From the NCBI RefSeq assembly GCF_019297835.1, contig NZ_CP079203.1:1151001-1215000 (forward strand): a DNA stretch of 64,000 nt, written 5' to 3'. The translations under genes and the position numbers were made by a program. The notes beneath the pieces were generated by a model. That model saw only the letters and a list, made by a program, of their open reading frames with translations. It had not been told where the DNA came from and searched no databases. The stretch comes from Sphingomonas sanguinis. GTDB taxonomy: Bacteria > Pseudomonadota > Alphaproteobacteria > Sphingomonadales > Sphingomonadaceae. Below are positions 16,571-25,620 of this stretch, piece after piece. How positions within the stretch are numbered: position 1 is the first letter of the stretch; each line of letters opens with the position of its first letter.

Positions 16571-19165
16571 TCAGTTGGCCTCACCCCCATCCGCAATCAG
16601 TGCGTTCAGATCGCGCAGCGCCTTGACCAGCCCCAGCCCGCGCGGCCCCGCGATATAGCGCGGTGCCCATTCCGGCTGGAACTTCTCCTTATACGCCCGC
16701 AGGCCCCGGAAGCCGTAGAAACGCTCGCCGTGCCGGAAGACCAGAGCCGCGATCTTCGCCCAGGTCGGCCCCAGCCGCCGTCCGTCCACACCCGATAGCG
16801 GGGCCAGCCCCAGCGCGAAGCGGCCATAGCCTTGCCGCTGCCCCCACAGCATCAGCTCGACGAACAGATAGTCCATCACCCCGCCGGGCGCGTCCTCGAC
16901 ATGGCGCATCAGGTCGACCGACAGCTCGCGCCGATCCCCGGACTTCCAGATATTGGCAAAGGCGACGATCCGCCCCTCGACCCGCACCACCGCACAATCG
17001 GTCAGCGCCAGATAGGCCGGATCGAACCGCCCCAGGCTGAACCCCTTTTCGCCATGCCCCTTTTCCAGCAGCCAGTCGTCGGACACGGTCTTCAGTTCGG
17101 AAAGGATCGCCGGCACGTCGGCGGCAGGCAGGATCGCAAAGCTGGCGTTCTCGCGCGTGCGGAACCTGTTGAGCGTCTGGCGAAGACCACGCATCCGCCC
17201 GCCCTCCAGCGCAAAACTGCTGAGATCGATCAGCGCCTCTTCGCCATATTTGATGATCTGCAACCCCATCTCGATCGCGATTTCGAGGCCGTCGGGGGTG
17301 ATCTGATAGAGGAGCAGCCTGCCTTGCGCCGCGTCCGCCATCGTCCGCAGCTGCCACAACAGATCGGCCCAGGCGGCACGCGGGCCGACGGGATCGCCCA
17401 TCGCGATCCAGCTGGTGCCGCGCACCTGATACATCACAAAGGCGTCGCCCTCGGGCGAGAACAGGAAGCGCTTGTCGCCCAGCAGCGCCAGCGCGGCGTC
17501 GGTCCGCTCGGCCTGTTCGACGATGCCGAGCACCTGCTCCATCGCCGGATGGTCCGCTTCCCCCGGCGGCGCGGCCAGGAACAGCCGCCACAGCCCCGCC
17601 CCCGCCAGCATCACCGCCACGCCCAGCCCCGCACGCAGGAAACGCGACGCGTCGTCCGACAGCGCGAACCGCCACCACAGCGCTTCCTGATAATCGACAT
17701 GCTTATAGGCGAAAAAGCCGATCCACCCGGTTCCGACGATAACCACCGCGACACTGAGCAGCCAGGCGGGCGACAGGGGGCGTGCGACGAGCGAGGTGCG
17801 CCGGTAAAAGGCCTTACGGCTCATCTGGAGGAGCAGCGCGATGCTCAGGCAGACCGCCGCTTCCTCATAATCGATACCCTTGGCCAGCGAGAAGACCGCA
17901 CCCGCGACCAGCAGCGCGCGCGCCGCCAGGCTAGCCCCGTCGAGCCGCCGGTAGAGCCCCGGCGCCAGCAGCAACAGGCCGGTGCCGACCAGGCTGGCGG
18001 CGAAGTGCGATGCCTCGATAAAAGGCAGCGGCACGATATGGACTAGCTGGTGCACGCGCTGCGGAATGGCGGGCAGCGACCCGGATAGCAGCAGGATCGC
18101 CCCGCCGCCGAAACAGGCCGCGCTCAGCACGGTCGGCGCGATGCCCAGCAGCACCCGGCGCAGGTCTCGCAACGCCCGGATCGGTCGCCGCCGCACCTCG
18201 TCCCAGGCGAGCAGCGCGATACCCAGCGCCAGCGGGGCGAGGTAGTAAAGTACGCGATAGGCGATCAGCGCGGCAAACAGCGCGGTCCGGTCGACCGGTA
18301 CCGTCGCCAGCACCACCGCCTCGAACACGCCGATGCCGCCCGGCACATGGCTGACCAGCGCGACGATGATCGCCAGAGCATAAGCGAGCAGGAAGGCGGG
18401 CAGCAGGTCGATCGACGCACCCGGCAGCAGGACGAACAGCGCCGAACTGGCACAGGCGAGGTCCAGCGAGGCGATCCCGATCTGCGCCACGGCTTGCGCA
18501 GGCGTAGGCAGCGGCACGCTCCAGGCGCGCCAGCCGATCCGCTGTCCGGGCCGCAGAGCGCAGAGCAGGATCAGCCCCAGCGCCCCCGCCACCACCGCAC
18601 CGCCCAGCCAGCGGATGATGCCTTGGCCCAATACGAAATGCTCGACGGTGATCGGCCCCTCATGGAACAACAGCCCCAAGCCGGTGACGGTGAAAACCCC
18701 GAACCAGAAGGTCGCGCTGGCGATGGCGATGACCCGCGCGATGTCCGGCCCATCCAGCCCGGCGGCGGCATAGACGCGGTAGCGCGCCGATCCCCCGGTC
18801 AGCAGCCCCAGCCCCAGATTGTGGCTGAGCGTATAGCTGGTGAAGGACGCCAACGCCGCCGTCCGCCAGCGCAAAGGCCGCCCGATGACTCGCAGCGCGA
18901 TCACGTCGTAGAAGGTCAGCGCGATATAGCTGGCGACGGTGAAGCCGATCGACACCATGATCTGGCGTGGGTCGATCGCATAGAAAGCGGCGCGGACGTC
19001 GCTCAGGCGAACCGTCCGGGTCAGGTGATGCAACGCCGACAGGCCCAGCGCGACGAGCAGCAGGACCGCCCCTGCCGCCAGATAACCGCGCCGTGCCTTG
19101 GCATAAGCAAGGGCCCGGTCGACCATCGACGCCAGCTTGGAATGCGTCGTCACCGGGCCGCCCAT
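16571..19165 (-). CDS. mprF: Bifunctional lysyl-phosphatidylglycerol synthase/flippase
   Basis: An 864-residue MprF/LpiA protein. The N-terminal two thirds hold about a dozen membrane helices of the flippase (for example YLAAGAVLLLVALGLSALHHL; SYTLSHNLGLGLLTGGSARYRVY). The C-terminal DUF2156 synthase spans about 540-860 (SWIAMGDPVGP, FFVY-like EEALIDLSSF, MDYLFVELMLWGQRQGYGRFALGLAPLSG, AYKEKFQPEWAPRY). It moves lysine from Lys-tRNA to PG at the inner membrane, lowering surface charge and raising resistance to cationic peptides and acid. It is divergent from the PDZ/RR/HK operon, with two ATGAC-N6-GTCAT boxes between. Confidence 0.93.
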   Translation of the reverse strand: MGGPVTTHSKLASMVDRALAYAKARRGYLAAGAVLLLVALGLSALHHLTRTVRLSDVRAAFYAIDPRQIMVSIGFTVASYIALTFYDVIALRVIGRPLRWRTAALASFTSYTLSHNLGLGLLTGGSARYRVYAAAGLDGPDIARVIAIASATFWFGVFTVTGLGLLFHEGPITVEHFVLGQGIIRWLGGAVVAGALGLILLCALRPGQRIGWRAWSVPLPTPAQAVAQIGIASLDLACASSALFVLLPGASIDLLPAFLLAYALAIIVALVSHVPGGIGVFEAVVLATVPVDRTALFAALIAYRVLYYLAPLALGIALLAWDEVRRRPIRALRDLRRVLLGIAPTVLSAACFGGGAILLLSGSLPAIPQRVHQLVHIVPLPFIEASHFAASLVGTGLLLLAPGLYRRLDGASLAARALLVAGAVFSLAKGIDYEEAAVCLSIALLLQMSRKAFYRRTSLVARPLSPAWLLSVAVVIVGTGWIGFFAYKHVDYQEALWWRFALSDDASRFLRAGLGVAVMLAGAGLWRLFLAAPPGEADHPAMEQVLGIVEQAERTDAALALLGDKRFLFSPEGDAFVMYQVRGTSWIAMGDPVGPRAAWADLLWQLRTMADAAQGRLLLYQITPDGLEIAIEMGLQIIKYGEEALIDLSSFALEGGRMRGLRQTLNRFRTRENASFAILPAADVPAILSELKTVSDDWLLEKGHGEKGFSLGRFDPAYLALTDCAVVRVEGRIVAFANIWKSGDRRELSVDLMRHVEDAPGGVMDYLFVELMLWGQRQGYGRFALGLAPLSGVDGRRLGPTWAKIAALVFRHGERFYGFRGLRAYKEKFQPEWAPRYIAGPRGLGLVKALRDLNALIADGGEAN

Positions 19166-19298
19166 CTCGCGATCGTCATGATCCGACCGCCTGTCATATC
19201 CGCCCCACTCGCGTCCATCTCACTTGCTTTTCGGCCCCCAGATACCCCGGCCGGACAGCGGCATAGAAGCGTTGCCGCCCCCGCCGCCTTACGGGGCC

Positions 19299-19314
19299 AT
19301 GACAAGTTCGTCAT
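19299..19314. promoter_or_regulatory. ATGAC-N6-GTCAT palindrome, box A
   Basis: ATGAC-AAGTTC-GTCAT, centred 34 bp from box B. It lies 134 bp upstream of mprF and 163 bp upstream of the PDZ gene. The form equals the E. coli CusR box (ATGACAAnnTTGTCAT). Confidence 0.6.
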
Positions 19315-19332
19315 CCACTCATCCCGCTCTTC

Positions 19333-19348
19333 ATGACAGAAGCGTCAT
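19333..19348. promoter_or_regulatory. ATGAC-N6-GTCAT palindrome, box B
   Basis: ATGAC-AGAAGC-GTCAT, in the 311-bp divergent region of mprF and the PDZ/RR/HK operon. The 34-bp spacing to box A is about three helical turns. Confidence 0.6.
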
Positions 19349-19476
19349 GCTTCGCCCACTCTCCCCTCAGATCATGTGGGGTAGGACGGTGGCGTGAAAG
19401 GATCGCTGCTCCCCGCTGCATGTGGCAAGATGGCCGTCGCCGTGCCGGGACGGCGCGTGCGCGATCGGGGGCCGCG

Positions 19477-19905
19477 ATGAAGAGCTTGCGGATCGTCGGC
19501 TGGAGCGCCGGAATGGCGGCGCTGATCGGCGGAGCGGCCTTTGCGCTGCTGGTCGGGCATATGCCGCTTCATGCCGGACCACACCGTCCCTCGACGCTGT
19601 ACGGCGCGACCTTCGCCCCGGTGGCGGAGGGACGCCCGGGCCTGGTCGTCACCAGCCTGCGCAGCGATGTCGACGACGATGCCGCCGCGTTGGTCAAGCC
19701 GCCGCTGCATGTCGGCGACATGGTCCTGTCGGTCGATGGCCGCCCGGCAACCTCCTTCGCGATGCTGCGCGACGAAGCCACGCTGTCCAGCGACACGCCT
19801 TTGCGCCTTCAGGTCGCGCGCGACCATGGCCTCCTCACGATCACGCTGCTAAGGAGCGGCTCGGGAGGACAGCGTGGCCAACAGGATTTTGCTGATCGAA
19901 GATGA
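19477..19905 (+). CDS. Membrane-anchored PDZ-like protein upstream of a two-component pair
   Basis: A 142-residue protein with an N-terminal membrane segment (IVGWSAGMAALIGGAAFALLVG) and a PDZ-like periplasmic part: PGLVVTSLRSDVDDDAAALVKPPLHVGDMVLSVDGRP has the carboxylate-loop-to-strand order of a PDZ fold. No protease domain. Its end overlaps the start of the response regulator by 32 bases, so it belongs to the same operon. It may sense or modulate the kinase from the periplasm; that is inference. Confidence 0.75.
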   Translation: MKSLRIVGWSAGMAALIGGAAFALLVGHMPLHAGPHRPSTLYGATFAPVAEGRPGLVVTSLRSDVDDDAAALVKPPLHVGDMVLSVDGRPATSFAMLRDEATLSSDTPLRLQVARDHGLLTITLLRSGSGGQRGQQDFADRR

Positions 19906-20563
19906 CCGCTCGACGGCGGATTACATCGCCAACGGCTTGCGGGAAGAGGGTTTTCTGATCGACCATGCGGCCAATGGCCGCGACGGCCTTTTCCACGCCA
20001 CCGACGGCACTTACGACTGCATCATTCTCGACCGGATGCTGCCCGGCATGGACGGCATGTCGGTGCTGGCCGCGATCCGTGCGGCGGGGATCGAATCGCC
20101 GGTCCTGATCCTGTCGGCCCTGTCCTCGCCCGAGGACCGGGTGGCGGGCCTGACGTCGGGCTCGGACGATTACCTGACCAAGCCCTTCGTCTTCGCCGAA
20201 CTGCTCGCACGCGTCCGCCTGCTGATCCGGCGCGGCGGGACCACCGGCAATGCACCCCAGACCAAGCTGGTGTGCGACGATCTGGAGATGGACCTGCTCG
20301 CCCATCGCGTCCGTCGCGCGGGCAAGCCGATCGACCTGCAACCGCGCGAATACCGGCTGCTCGAATATCTACTCCAGCATGTCGACCAGGTCGTGACCCG
20401 CACCATGTTGCTGGAGGGGGTGTGGGATTTCCATTTCGACCCCAACACCAATGTCACCGACGTGCATATCAGCCGGTTGCGCAAAAAGATCGACGAGGGC
20501 TTTGCCCGTCCACTGCTCCATACGGTGCGCGGTTCGGGCTATAAGCTGGGGGTCGAGAAATAG
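19874..20563 (+). CDS. OmpR/PhoB-family response regulator (CusR/CzcR-like)
   Basis: A 229-residue regulator starting at GTG 19874 after GGGAGGAC. Receiver domain 1-120: acidic pair ED/D10-11, phospho-acceptor D53 (IILDRMLPGMDG), K103 (YLTKPF). Winged helix at about 130-226 (LQPREYRLLEYLLQHVDQVVTRTMLLEGVWDFHF; VTDVHISRLRKKID). The layout is close to heavy-metal regulators such as CusR and CzcR. It is coupled to the kinase that follows. I infer that it binds the ATGAC-N6-GTCAT boxes, including those before its own operon. Confidence 0.92.
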   Translation: MANRILLIEDDRSTADYIANGLREEGFLIDHAANGRDGLFHATDGTYDCIILDRMLPGMDGMSVLAAIRAAGIESPVLILSALSSPEDRVAGLTSGSDDYLTKPFVFAELLARVRLLIRRGGTTGNAPQTKLVCDDLEMDLLAHRVRRAGKPIDLQPREYRLLEYLLQHVDQVVTRTMLLEGVWDFHFDPNTNVTDVHISRLRKKIDEGFARPLLHTVRGSGYKLGVEK

Positions 20564-21915
20564 CACCGGCGGTCCTCCGCTCGACCACGCTGCGGTTCGC
20601 GCTGCTGGTCTTCGCGCTGCAACTGATCGGCGCAGGGGCGATGGTGGTCATGGTTCGCCACCTGACCCGCAGCGAGATCACGGCGCAGGCCGAGGATGCC
20701 GCCAGCGACCTGCGCGACGAGCTGTCGGGCATGTGGCTGTCGGGCGGGCAAAAGGCCGTGCGTGCGGCGGTCGACCGGCGGCTGACCACCGACCGGCTGC
20801 CCTTGTCGGTCATCCTGCTGACCGATGCGCAGGGGCGCTTCGTGGCGGGCAATATCGCCGAATGGCCGCCCAACGTTCCTGCGCCGGGCGCCGCGACGAT
20901 CGAGATTTTCCGCATCGGCCATTCGCTGCCCGAAAGGATGCGGGTGATGGCGACCCGCCTGCCCGATGGCTCGCGGATGCTGGCGGGCCATGTCGTCGAG
21001 AGCGAGTTGCGCGTCGCGCTGGCCATGGAAGAGGCGATGGCGGTCGGCATGGCGGCGGCGATCGTGCTGGCCGCGCTCGCCGCCTGGATCGCCGCGCGGA
21101 TGATCGAGCGACGGCTGGAGGATACGGTCGCCACCGCCCATGCGGTCGCCGCAGGGGACTTGTCGCGCCGTGTCGCACCCAATGGCGGTGACGATGCCTT
21201 CGACGCGCTGGCGCAGGCGGTCAATGCGATGCTCGACCGGATCGCCCTGCTGATGACCGAGCTGAAGGTCGCGACCGACGGGCTGGCGCATGATCTGCGT
21301 TCGCCGCTGACCCGACTGCGTTCGACGCTGGACCGCGCGCTGGCGGAAAGCCGGGACGAGAATGCGCGCGTGGCGGTCGGCCGGGCGCTGGAAGAAGGCG
21401 ACCGTCTGCTCGCCATGCTCGACACCGCGCTCCGGATCAGCCGGGCCGAGGCGGGGCTGGGCCGCGACGCCTTTGTCGATGCCGATCTGGGCGCGATGAT
21501 CCGCGACGTGGCCGACATGTTCGAGCCGCTGGCCGAGGATCGCGGCATGACCATCCGCGCCGAGGGGCCGGAGACTTTGGTAGCACGGGTCCACCGCGAA
21601 TTGCTGGGTCAGGCGATCGCCAATCTGATCGACAATGCGCTGAAATATGGCGCGGGCGGAGTCGTCGTCCGGGTGGAGCCGGGGCCGGTGCTGATCGTCG
21701 CCGATGACGGGCCGGGCATCCCGGAAGAGCGCCGAGACGAGGCGCTGAAGCGGTTCGGGAGACTGGACGCCGCGCGGACGGAGAGCGGTGCGGGCCTGGG
21801 CCTGTCGCTCGCCAGCGCGGTGGCGCATCTGCATGGCGGCACCGTAGCGCTGGAGGATAATGCGCCGGGGTTGCGGGTACGCTTGACGCTCGCCCCCGAC
21901 GTACGTTCCGCCTGA
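20560..21915 (+). CDS. Sensor histidine kinase, partner of the OmpR-type regulator
   Basis: Membrane kinase with TM1 (LRFALLVFALQLIGAGAM), a periplasmic part of about 110 residues, TM2 (MAAAIVLAALAAWIAA), HAMP, H-box GLAHDLRSPLTRLRS, N-box NLIDNALKYG, and G-boxes DDGPGIPE and GAGLGLSLA. The first ATG (20641) would cut TM1 in half. The frame is open from 20545, and the only well-placed start is AUA at 20560, overlapping the regulator's TAG as AUAG with GGGGG upstream. I give that start; it is non-canonical and uncertain. Confidence 0.85.
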   Translation: MAPAVLRSTTLRFALLVFALQLIGAGAMVVMVRHLTRSEITAQAEDAASDLRDELSGMWLSGGQKAVRAAVDRRLTTDRLPLSVILLTDAQGRFVAGNIAEWPPNVPAPGAATIEIFRIGHSLPERMRVMATRLPDGSRMLAGHVVESELRVALAMEEAMAVGMAAAIVLAALAAWIAARMIERRLEDTVATAHAVAAGDLSRRVAPNGGDDAFDALAQAVNAMLDRIALLMTELKVATDGLAHDLRSPLTRLRSTLDRALAESRDENARVAVGRALEEGDRLLAMLDTALRISRAEAGLGRDAFVDADLGAMIRDVADMFEPLAEDRGMTIRAEGPETLVARVHRELLGQAIANLIDNALKYGAGGVVVRVEPGPVLIVADDGPGIPEERRDEALKRFGRLDAARTESGAGLGLSLASAVAHLHGGTVALEDNAPGLRVRLTLAPDVRSA

Positions 21916-21948
21916 ACTTCCCCGCCCTCCGCCTAACCTACCCCCCAA

Positions 21949-22035
21949 CCTCCGTTCAGCCTGAGCGAAGTCGAAGGCCACGCCAGATCATAGCGGCGGG
22001 ACGTGTGCTTCGACTTCGCTCAGCACGAACGGAGG
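21949..22035. repeat. GCTTCGACTTCGCTCAG-type inverted repeat, copy 2
   Basis: CCTCCGTTCAGCCTGAGCGA and the facing arm TGCTTCGACTTCGCTCAGCA, with CGAACGGAGG closing the stem. It sits between the convergent kinase and GH18/NodB/GT2 genes. Confidence 0.85.
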
Positions 22036-22042
22036 TAGGATA

Positions 22043-22105
22043 CCATTCCTCCCCAAGCTCTATTTGGGGAGGGGGCCCGCCCGACGGAGCCGGGTGGTGG
22101 AGGAG
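22043..22105. repeat. Second palindromic element after the kinase gene
   Basis: CCTCCCCAAGCTC...TTTGGGGAGG forms a hairpin, followed by GCCCGACGGAGCCGGG. Likely stops transcription of the gene ending at 22114. Confidence 0.6.
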
Positions 22106-22113
22106 CAATGCCC

Positions 22114-25100
22114 CTACGCCCCCACATTCCCCGTCCGCTCCAGCTTGCCCCAGCCAACGATCCATCCGCCGATCGCCGAGCTGATCGCGCGCAGCACGAC
22201 CCAGTACATGATCTGGCGATAGACCAGCCGCTGCGCGACCAGCAGATGAGCCGGATAGCGGACCCGGTTGCCGTCCAGGCGATAGGCGAGCCAGCCGCAC
22301 AGCACATCGACCGAGGTAAAGACGGTCCAATAGGCCGCCATCTGGAACACGTCGGTCTGCGTCTGCGCCCAGCCATGCTGGCCGACGCGCACCGCCGTCC
22401 CGATGACGGACAGGACCAGCGCCAGGTCGATCAGCGGCGAGATGGCGGCAAACAGGATCTGGAACAGCCAGGCCTGCGGCAGGCCGATCCGTGCCTGCCC
22501 GGCGGGCTTGCCGGTGCGCAACACGCTGCGGTGCTTCCACAGGCATTGCAGCGTGCCGAACGCCCAGCGATAGCGCTGCTTGGCGAGCGCGCGGAAGCTT
22601 TCGGGCGCTTCGGTCCACGCGACGGCGCGCGGGTCATAGGTCACGCGCCAGCCCGCCCGCTGGATCGCGATGGTCAGGTCCTGATCCTCGGCCAGCGTAT
22701 CCTCCGGATAGCCGCCCACCGCATCAAGTGCGGCGCGACGCCACGCCCCGACCGCGCCCGGCACCACCGTCATCGCGTCGAACCCGGCAAGCGCGCGGCG
22801 TTCCAGATTCTGCGCGGTGATATATTCGACCGCCTGCCAGCGGGTGACGAGGTTGACCCGGTTGCCCACCCGCGCATCGCCCGCCACCGCGCCCAGCTTG
22901 GGATCGGCGAACCAGCGCGCGAGCTTGGCGATCGTCTGCGGCTCGAACTGGGTATCGGCATCGAGCGCGATCAGCACCTCGCCGGTCGCATCCTGAAGCG
23001 CGCGGTTCAGCGCCGCCGCCTTGCCGCCGTTAACGAGCGTCAGCAGGCGGACGCGTGGTTCGTCGGCGAATGCCTGGCGCACCACTGCGCTCGTCCCGTC
23101 CTTCGACCCGTCATCGGCGACGATCACCTGCAGACCCGGATAGTCGCTGGCCAGCACCCGCTCGACCGACCGGACGATCACCCGCTCCTCGTTATAGGCG
23201 GGGATGATGACCGAGACGCTGGGGGTGAAGGCGGGCGGGACCGGCTTGGATTTGCGCCCCTGGAACCAGGCGAGCCCCGCCATAACTACCGCGCGCGCGA
23301 TGCCGAGCGCGATGGCGAGATAGAAGAGCCAGGCGAGCGAGGCCGACAGGAAGGCCAGCACGACGAAGATCGCGACGTCGGTGCGCACCGCCAGCAGGTC
23401 ATGCCCCTCGACCAGCGGCATCGCCTGATCGCGGCTGACGCCGACCAGTTGCGAGGCGGGGACGAACTTGTAGCCCTCGGCGCGCAGCGTATCGATGATG
23501 CGGGGCAGCGCCTCGACCGTCTGCTCGCGGTCGCCGCCGCCATCGTGCAGCAGGACGACATTGGCCGAATTGTCGGGCGTCGCGCCGTGCACCTGATCGA
23601 TCGTCTGCTGGACGATCGCGTCGGTGCCGGGCCGCTGCCAGTCGTTCGGATCGACGTGAAGGCCGACGACCGTATAGCCCAGATTCTGCGCGATCAGGGC
23701 GGGATCAATCTCGTCCGCCGTGGTCGGCTCGGCGTCGCCGAAATAGGGCGCACGGAACAATGTGGTCGAACGGCCGGTATAGGCCTGGATCAGCCGCTTG
23801 GTCGCGTTCAACTCCAGCTTGATCGTCCGCTCGCCGGTCGTCGCCATGTTGGGATGGGTGTAGCTGTGATTGCCCAGCTCGCTGCCGTCCGCAACGATCC
23901 GGCGGAGCAGCTGCGGGTGTTGCAGGGCATTCTCGCCGATCACGAAGAATGTGGCGGGCACATGCTCGCGCTCCAGCACGTCCAGTATCTTGGGCGTCCA
24001 TTCCGGATCGGGCCCGTCATCGAAGGTCAACGCGATCGTCTTCGGGACCGCACCCGCCCGCTGCACGACATAGGGCGTGGGATAGGTGCGATAGACCTCG
24101 TTCCGGATGACACCGTCCTTGTCGTATTTCAGCCCGCGCTCGCCCTGGGTCGGCTGGGCGGTGATGCGCAGGATCTCCCCCGTCCCCTCGACGTCGACGT
24201 TCAGCGGCGAGGCGATGGCGCCCAGCCGGGGGATGACGCCGCGCGCGGTGCTACGAAAAGCGGCGAAGTCGGCCCAGAGACCGGGGTCTTCCGATCCCAG
24301 CTGCCAGAAGGCGACGTCATCGATACCCAGCCGCTTCAGCGCCTGAAGCTGGTTCCAGCTGGTCGCGGCGTCGAGCATCCAGACGGTGTGGTGCTCGCCA
24401 TTCTCGTCATAGGCGAAACCGGCATTGCCGCTGGCCTGGTCGAACGTCACCTTCGCCTGGCTGTCATGCGCGATCAGCCAAGCCTCTTCGATCGAGCGGG
24501 CTTCGGCCGGCCCCTTGGCGGGCCAGTCATAGCCATAGCTGCCCAACGCCACGATCAGCTTGTCGCGACCGACCTCGCGCAGCGCCTTTTCCGAGGATTG
24601 CAGGAACCAGGGCTGCGCCGCGATCGGGCCGGGCGTGCCCGTCTGCCAATGCTGGTCGTAAGCCATCAGGATGATGCGATCGACGACCTTGGCCAGCCGC
24701 TGCAACTGCCACGCCTCGTCCTCGGCGGGGACGGTGACGGCCAGGACGGTGCCCTTGGGCAGATGCGCCTTGATCCGCTGGAGCAGCCGTGGATAGCCCG
24801 CCATCGCGCTGGCGGGCAGATTCTCGAAGTCGATGACCAGGCCCGACTGGCGGTTGACCGTCACCGACTGGCCGAGCTGGGTCGCCAGCTTCTCGGAGGC
24901 CGCCGGGCTGGCGATCATCCGCGCGATGGTCTGGCCGTCCCATTCGTCGTCGGACAGGTTCTGCACCATCGGCAACAGGCGCGGCGGCTTGGCGGCACGC
25001 GACAACAGCGTGGCGAGCTTGGGATCGTTGTTGATCGCCAGCTGTCCCTTCGGACCCGACACGTTCATCAACGACGGCACCAGCCAGTCGATCTGGCCCA

Positions 25101-25416
25101 TATGCGCATGGAGCGAGGCCAGCGCGGAGTCGTTGCCCGGCGTGTAGAAGGCAATGGTCAGCGGCGTATGCCCCTGCGCCACCGACTTGCGCGGCAGCCA
25201 CTCGCCGCGCCGCCCCTTCAGCTGCGCGGTCGGCTCCAGCGTCATCGCCTGCCGCCGGGCGAAGGGCAGAGGCAGCACGCCCGAATTGGGCACCGCCACC
25301 AGGGTCGTGGCAAAGGCGATGGCGGCGACCACCACCGCCAGGATCGTCACCGCGACGGCGCGTCGTGCCCAGGTGCCCCGACGGCCCGTCGGGTCAAAGA
25401 AGATCGGGTTGCTCAA
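22114..25416 (-). CDS. GH18-like / NodB deacetylase / GT2 synthase fusion
   Basis: An 1100-residue three-domain membrane enzyme. One anchor (about 20-42) is followed by a GH18-like domain at 80-400, where SGLVIDFENL keeps D196 and E198 of the DxxDxDxE motif but has lost the first two Asp. The NodB deacetylase at 455-660 is complete (TFDDGP 464-469, HSYTHP 517-522, RAPYFGD, LLHDGG). After helices at 680-718 comes the GT2 domain at 730-960 (DDG 768, DAD 819, EDQD, QRYRW 947-951) and C-terminal helices. This resembles PgaB plus PgaC in one chain; I infer synthesis and deacetylation of a beta-linked GlcNAc-like polymer. Confidence 0.9.
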   Translation of the reverse strand: MSNPIFFDPTGRRGTWARRAVAVTILAVVVAAIAFATTLVAVPNSGVLPLPFARRQAMTLEPTAQLKGRRGEWLPRKSVAQGHTPLTIAFYTPGNDSALASLHAHMGQIDWLVPSLMNVSGPKGQLAINNDPKLATLLSRAAKPPRLLPMVQNLSDDEWDGQTIARMIASPAASEKLATQLGQSVTVNRQSGLVIDFENLPASAMAGYPRLLQRIKAHLPKGTVLAVTVPAEDEAWQLQRLAKVVDRIILMAYDQHWQTGTPGPIAAQPWFLQSSEKALREVGRDKLIVALGSYGYDWPAKGPAEARSIEEAWLIAHDSQAKVTFDQASGNAGFAYDENGEHHTVWMLDAATSWNQLQALKRLGIDDVAFWQLGSEDPGLWADFAAFRSTARGVIPRLGAIASPLNVDVEGTGEILRITAQPTQGERGLKYDKDGVIRNEVYRTYPTPYVVQRAGAVPKTIALTFDDGPDPEWTPKILDVLEREHVPATFFVIGENALQHPQLLRRIVADGSELGNHSYTHPNMATTGERTIKLELNATKRLIQAYTGRSTTLFRAPYFGDAEPTTADEIDPALIAQNLGYTVVGLHVDPNDWQRPGTDAIVQQTIDQVHGATPDNSANVVLLHDGGGDREQTVEALPRIIDTLRAEGYKFVPASQLVGVSRDQAMPLVEGHDLLAVRTDVAIFVVLAFLSASLAWLFYLAIALGIARAVVMAGLAWFQGRKSKPVPPAFTPSVSVIIPAYNEERVIVRSVERVLASDYPGLQVIVADDGSKDGTSAVVRQAFADEPRVRLLTLVNGGKAAALNRALQDATGEVLIALDADTQFEPQTIAKLARWFADPKLGAVAGDARVGNRVNLVTRWQAVEYITAQNLERRALAGFDAMTVVPGAVGAWRRAALDAVGGYPEDTLAEDQDLTIAIQRAGWRVTYDPRAVAWTEAPESFRALAKQRYRWAFGTLQCLWKHRSVLRTGKPAGQARIGLPQAWLFQILFAAISPLIDLALVLSVIGTAVRVGQHGWAQTQTDVFQMAAYWTVFTSVDVLCGWLAYRLDGNRVRYPAHLLVAQRLVYRQIMYWVVLRAISSAIGGWIVGWGKLERTGNVGA

Positions 25417-25620
25417 CGGTGTCGATCCTTGGTCAAATACGCAAACGGCGTGGCGGTCCCACTTACCCCCGACCGCTTAAGCCCGCGTTTCCATCGGACA
25501 GCCGATGGCAGATCACGGACATAGAGCGGGTGATCGCAACATTACAGATTTTTCATGACACCCCCGCTTCTCCTTCATCCAATCCGTGACAAGGATTGCC
25601 GACGGATATTAGGACACGTC

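Noticed and set aside
22108..25524. Open frame of 1138 codons antisense to the GH18/NodB/GT2 gene
   Set aside because: It is the complementary frame of a high-GC gene; its protein is Arg/Asp/Gly/His-rich with no family motif, whereas the minus-strand product has complete enzyme motifs.
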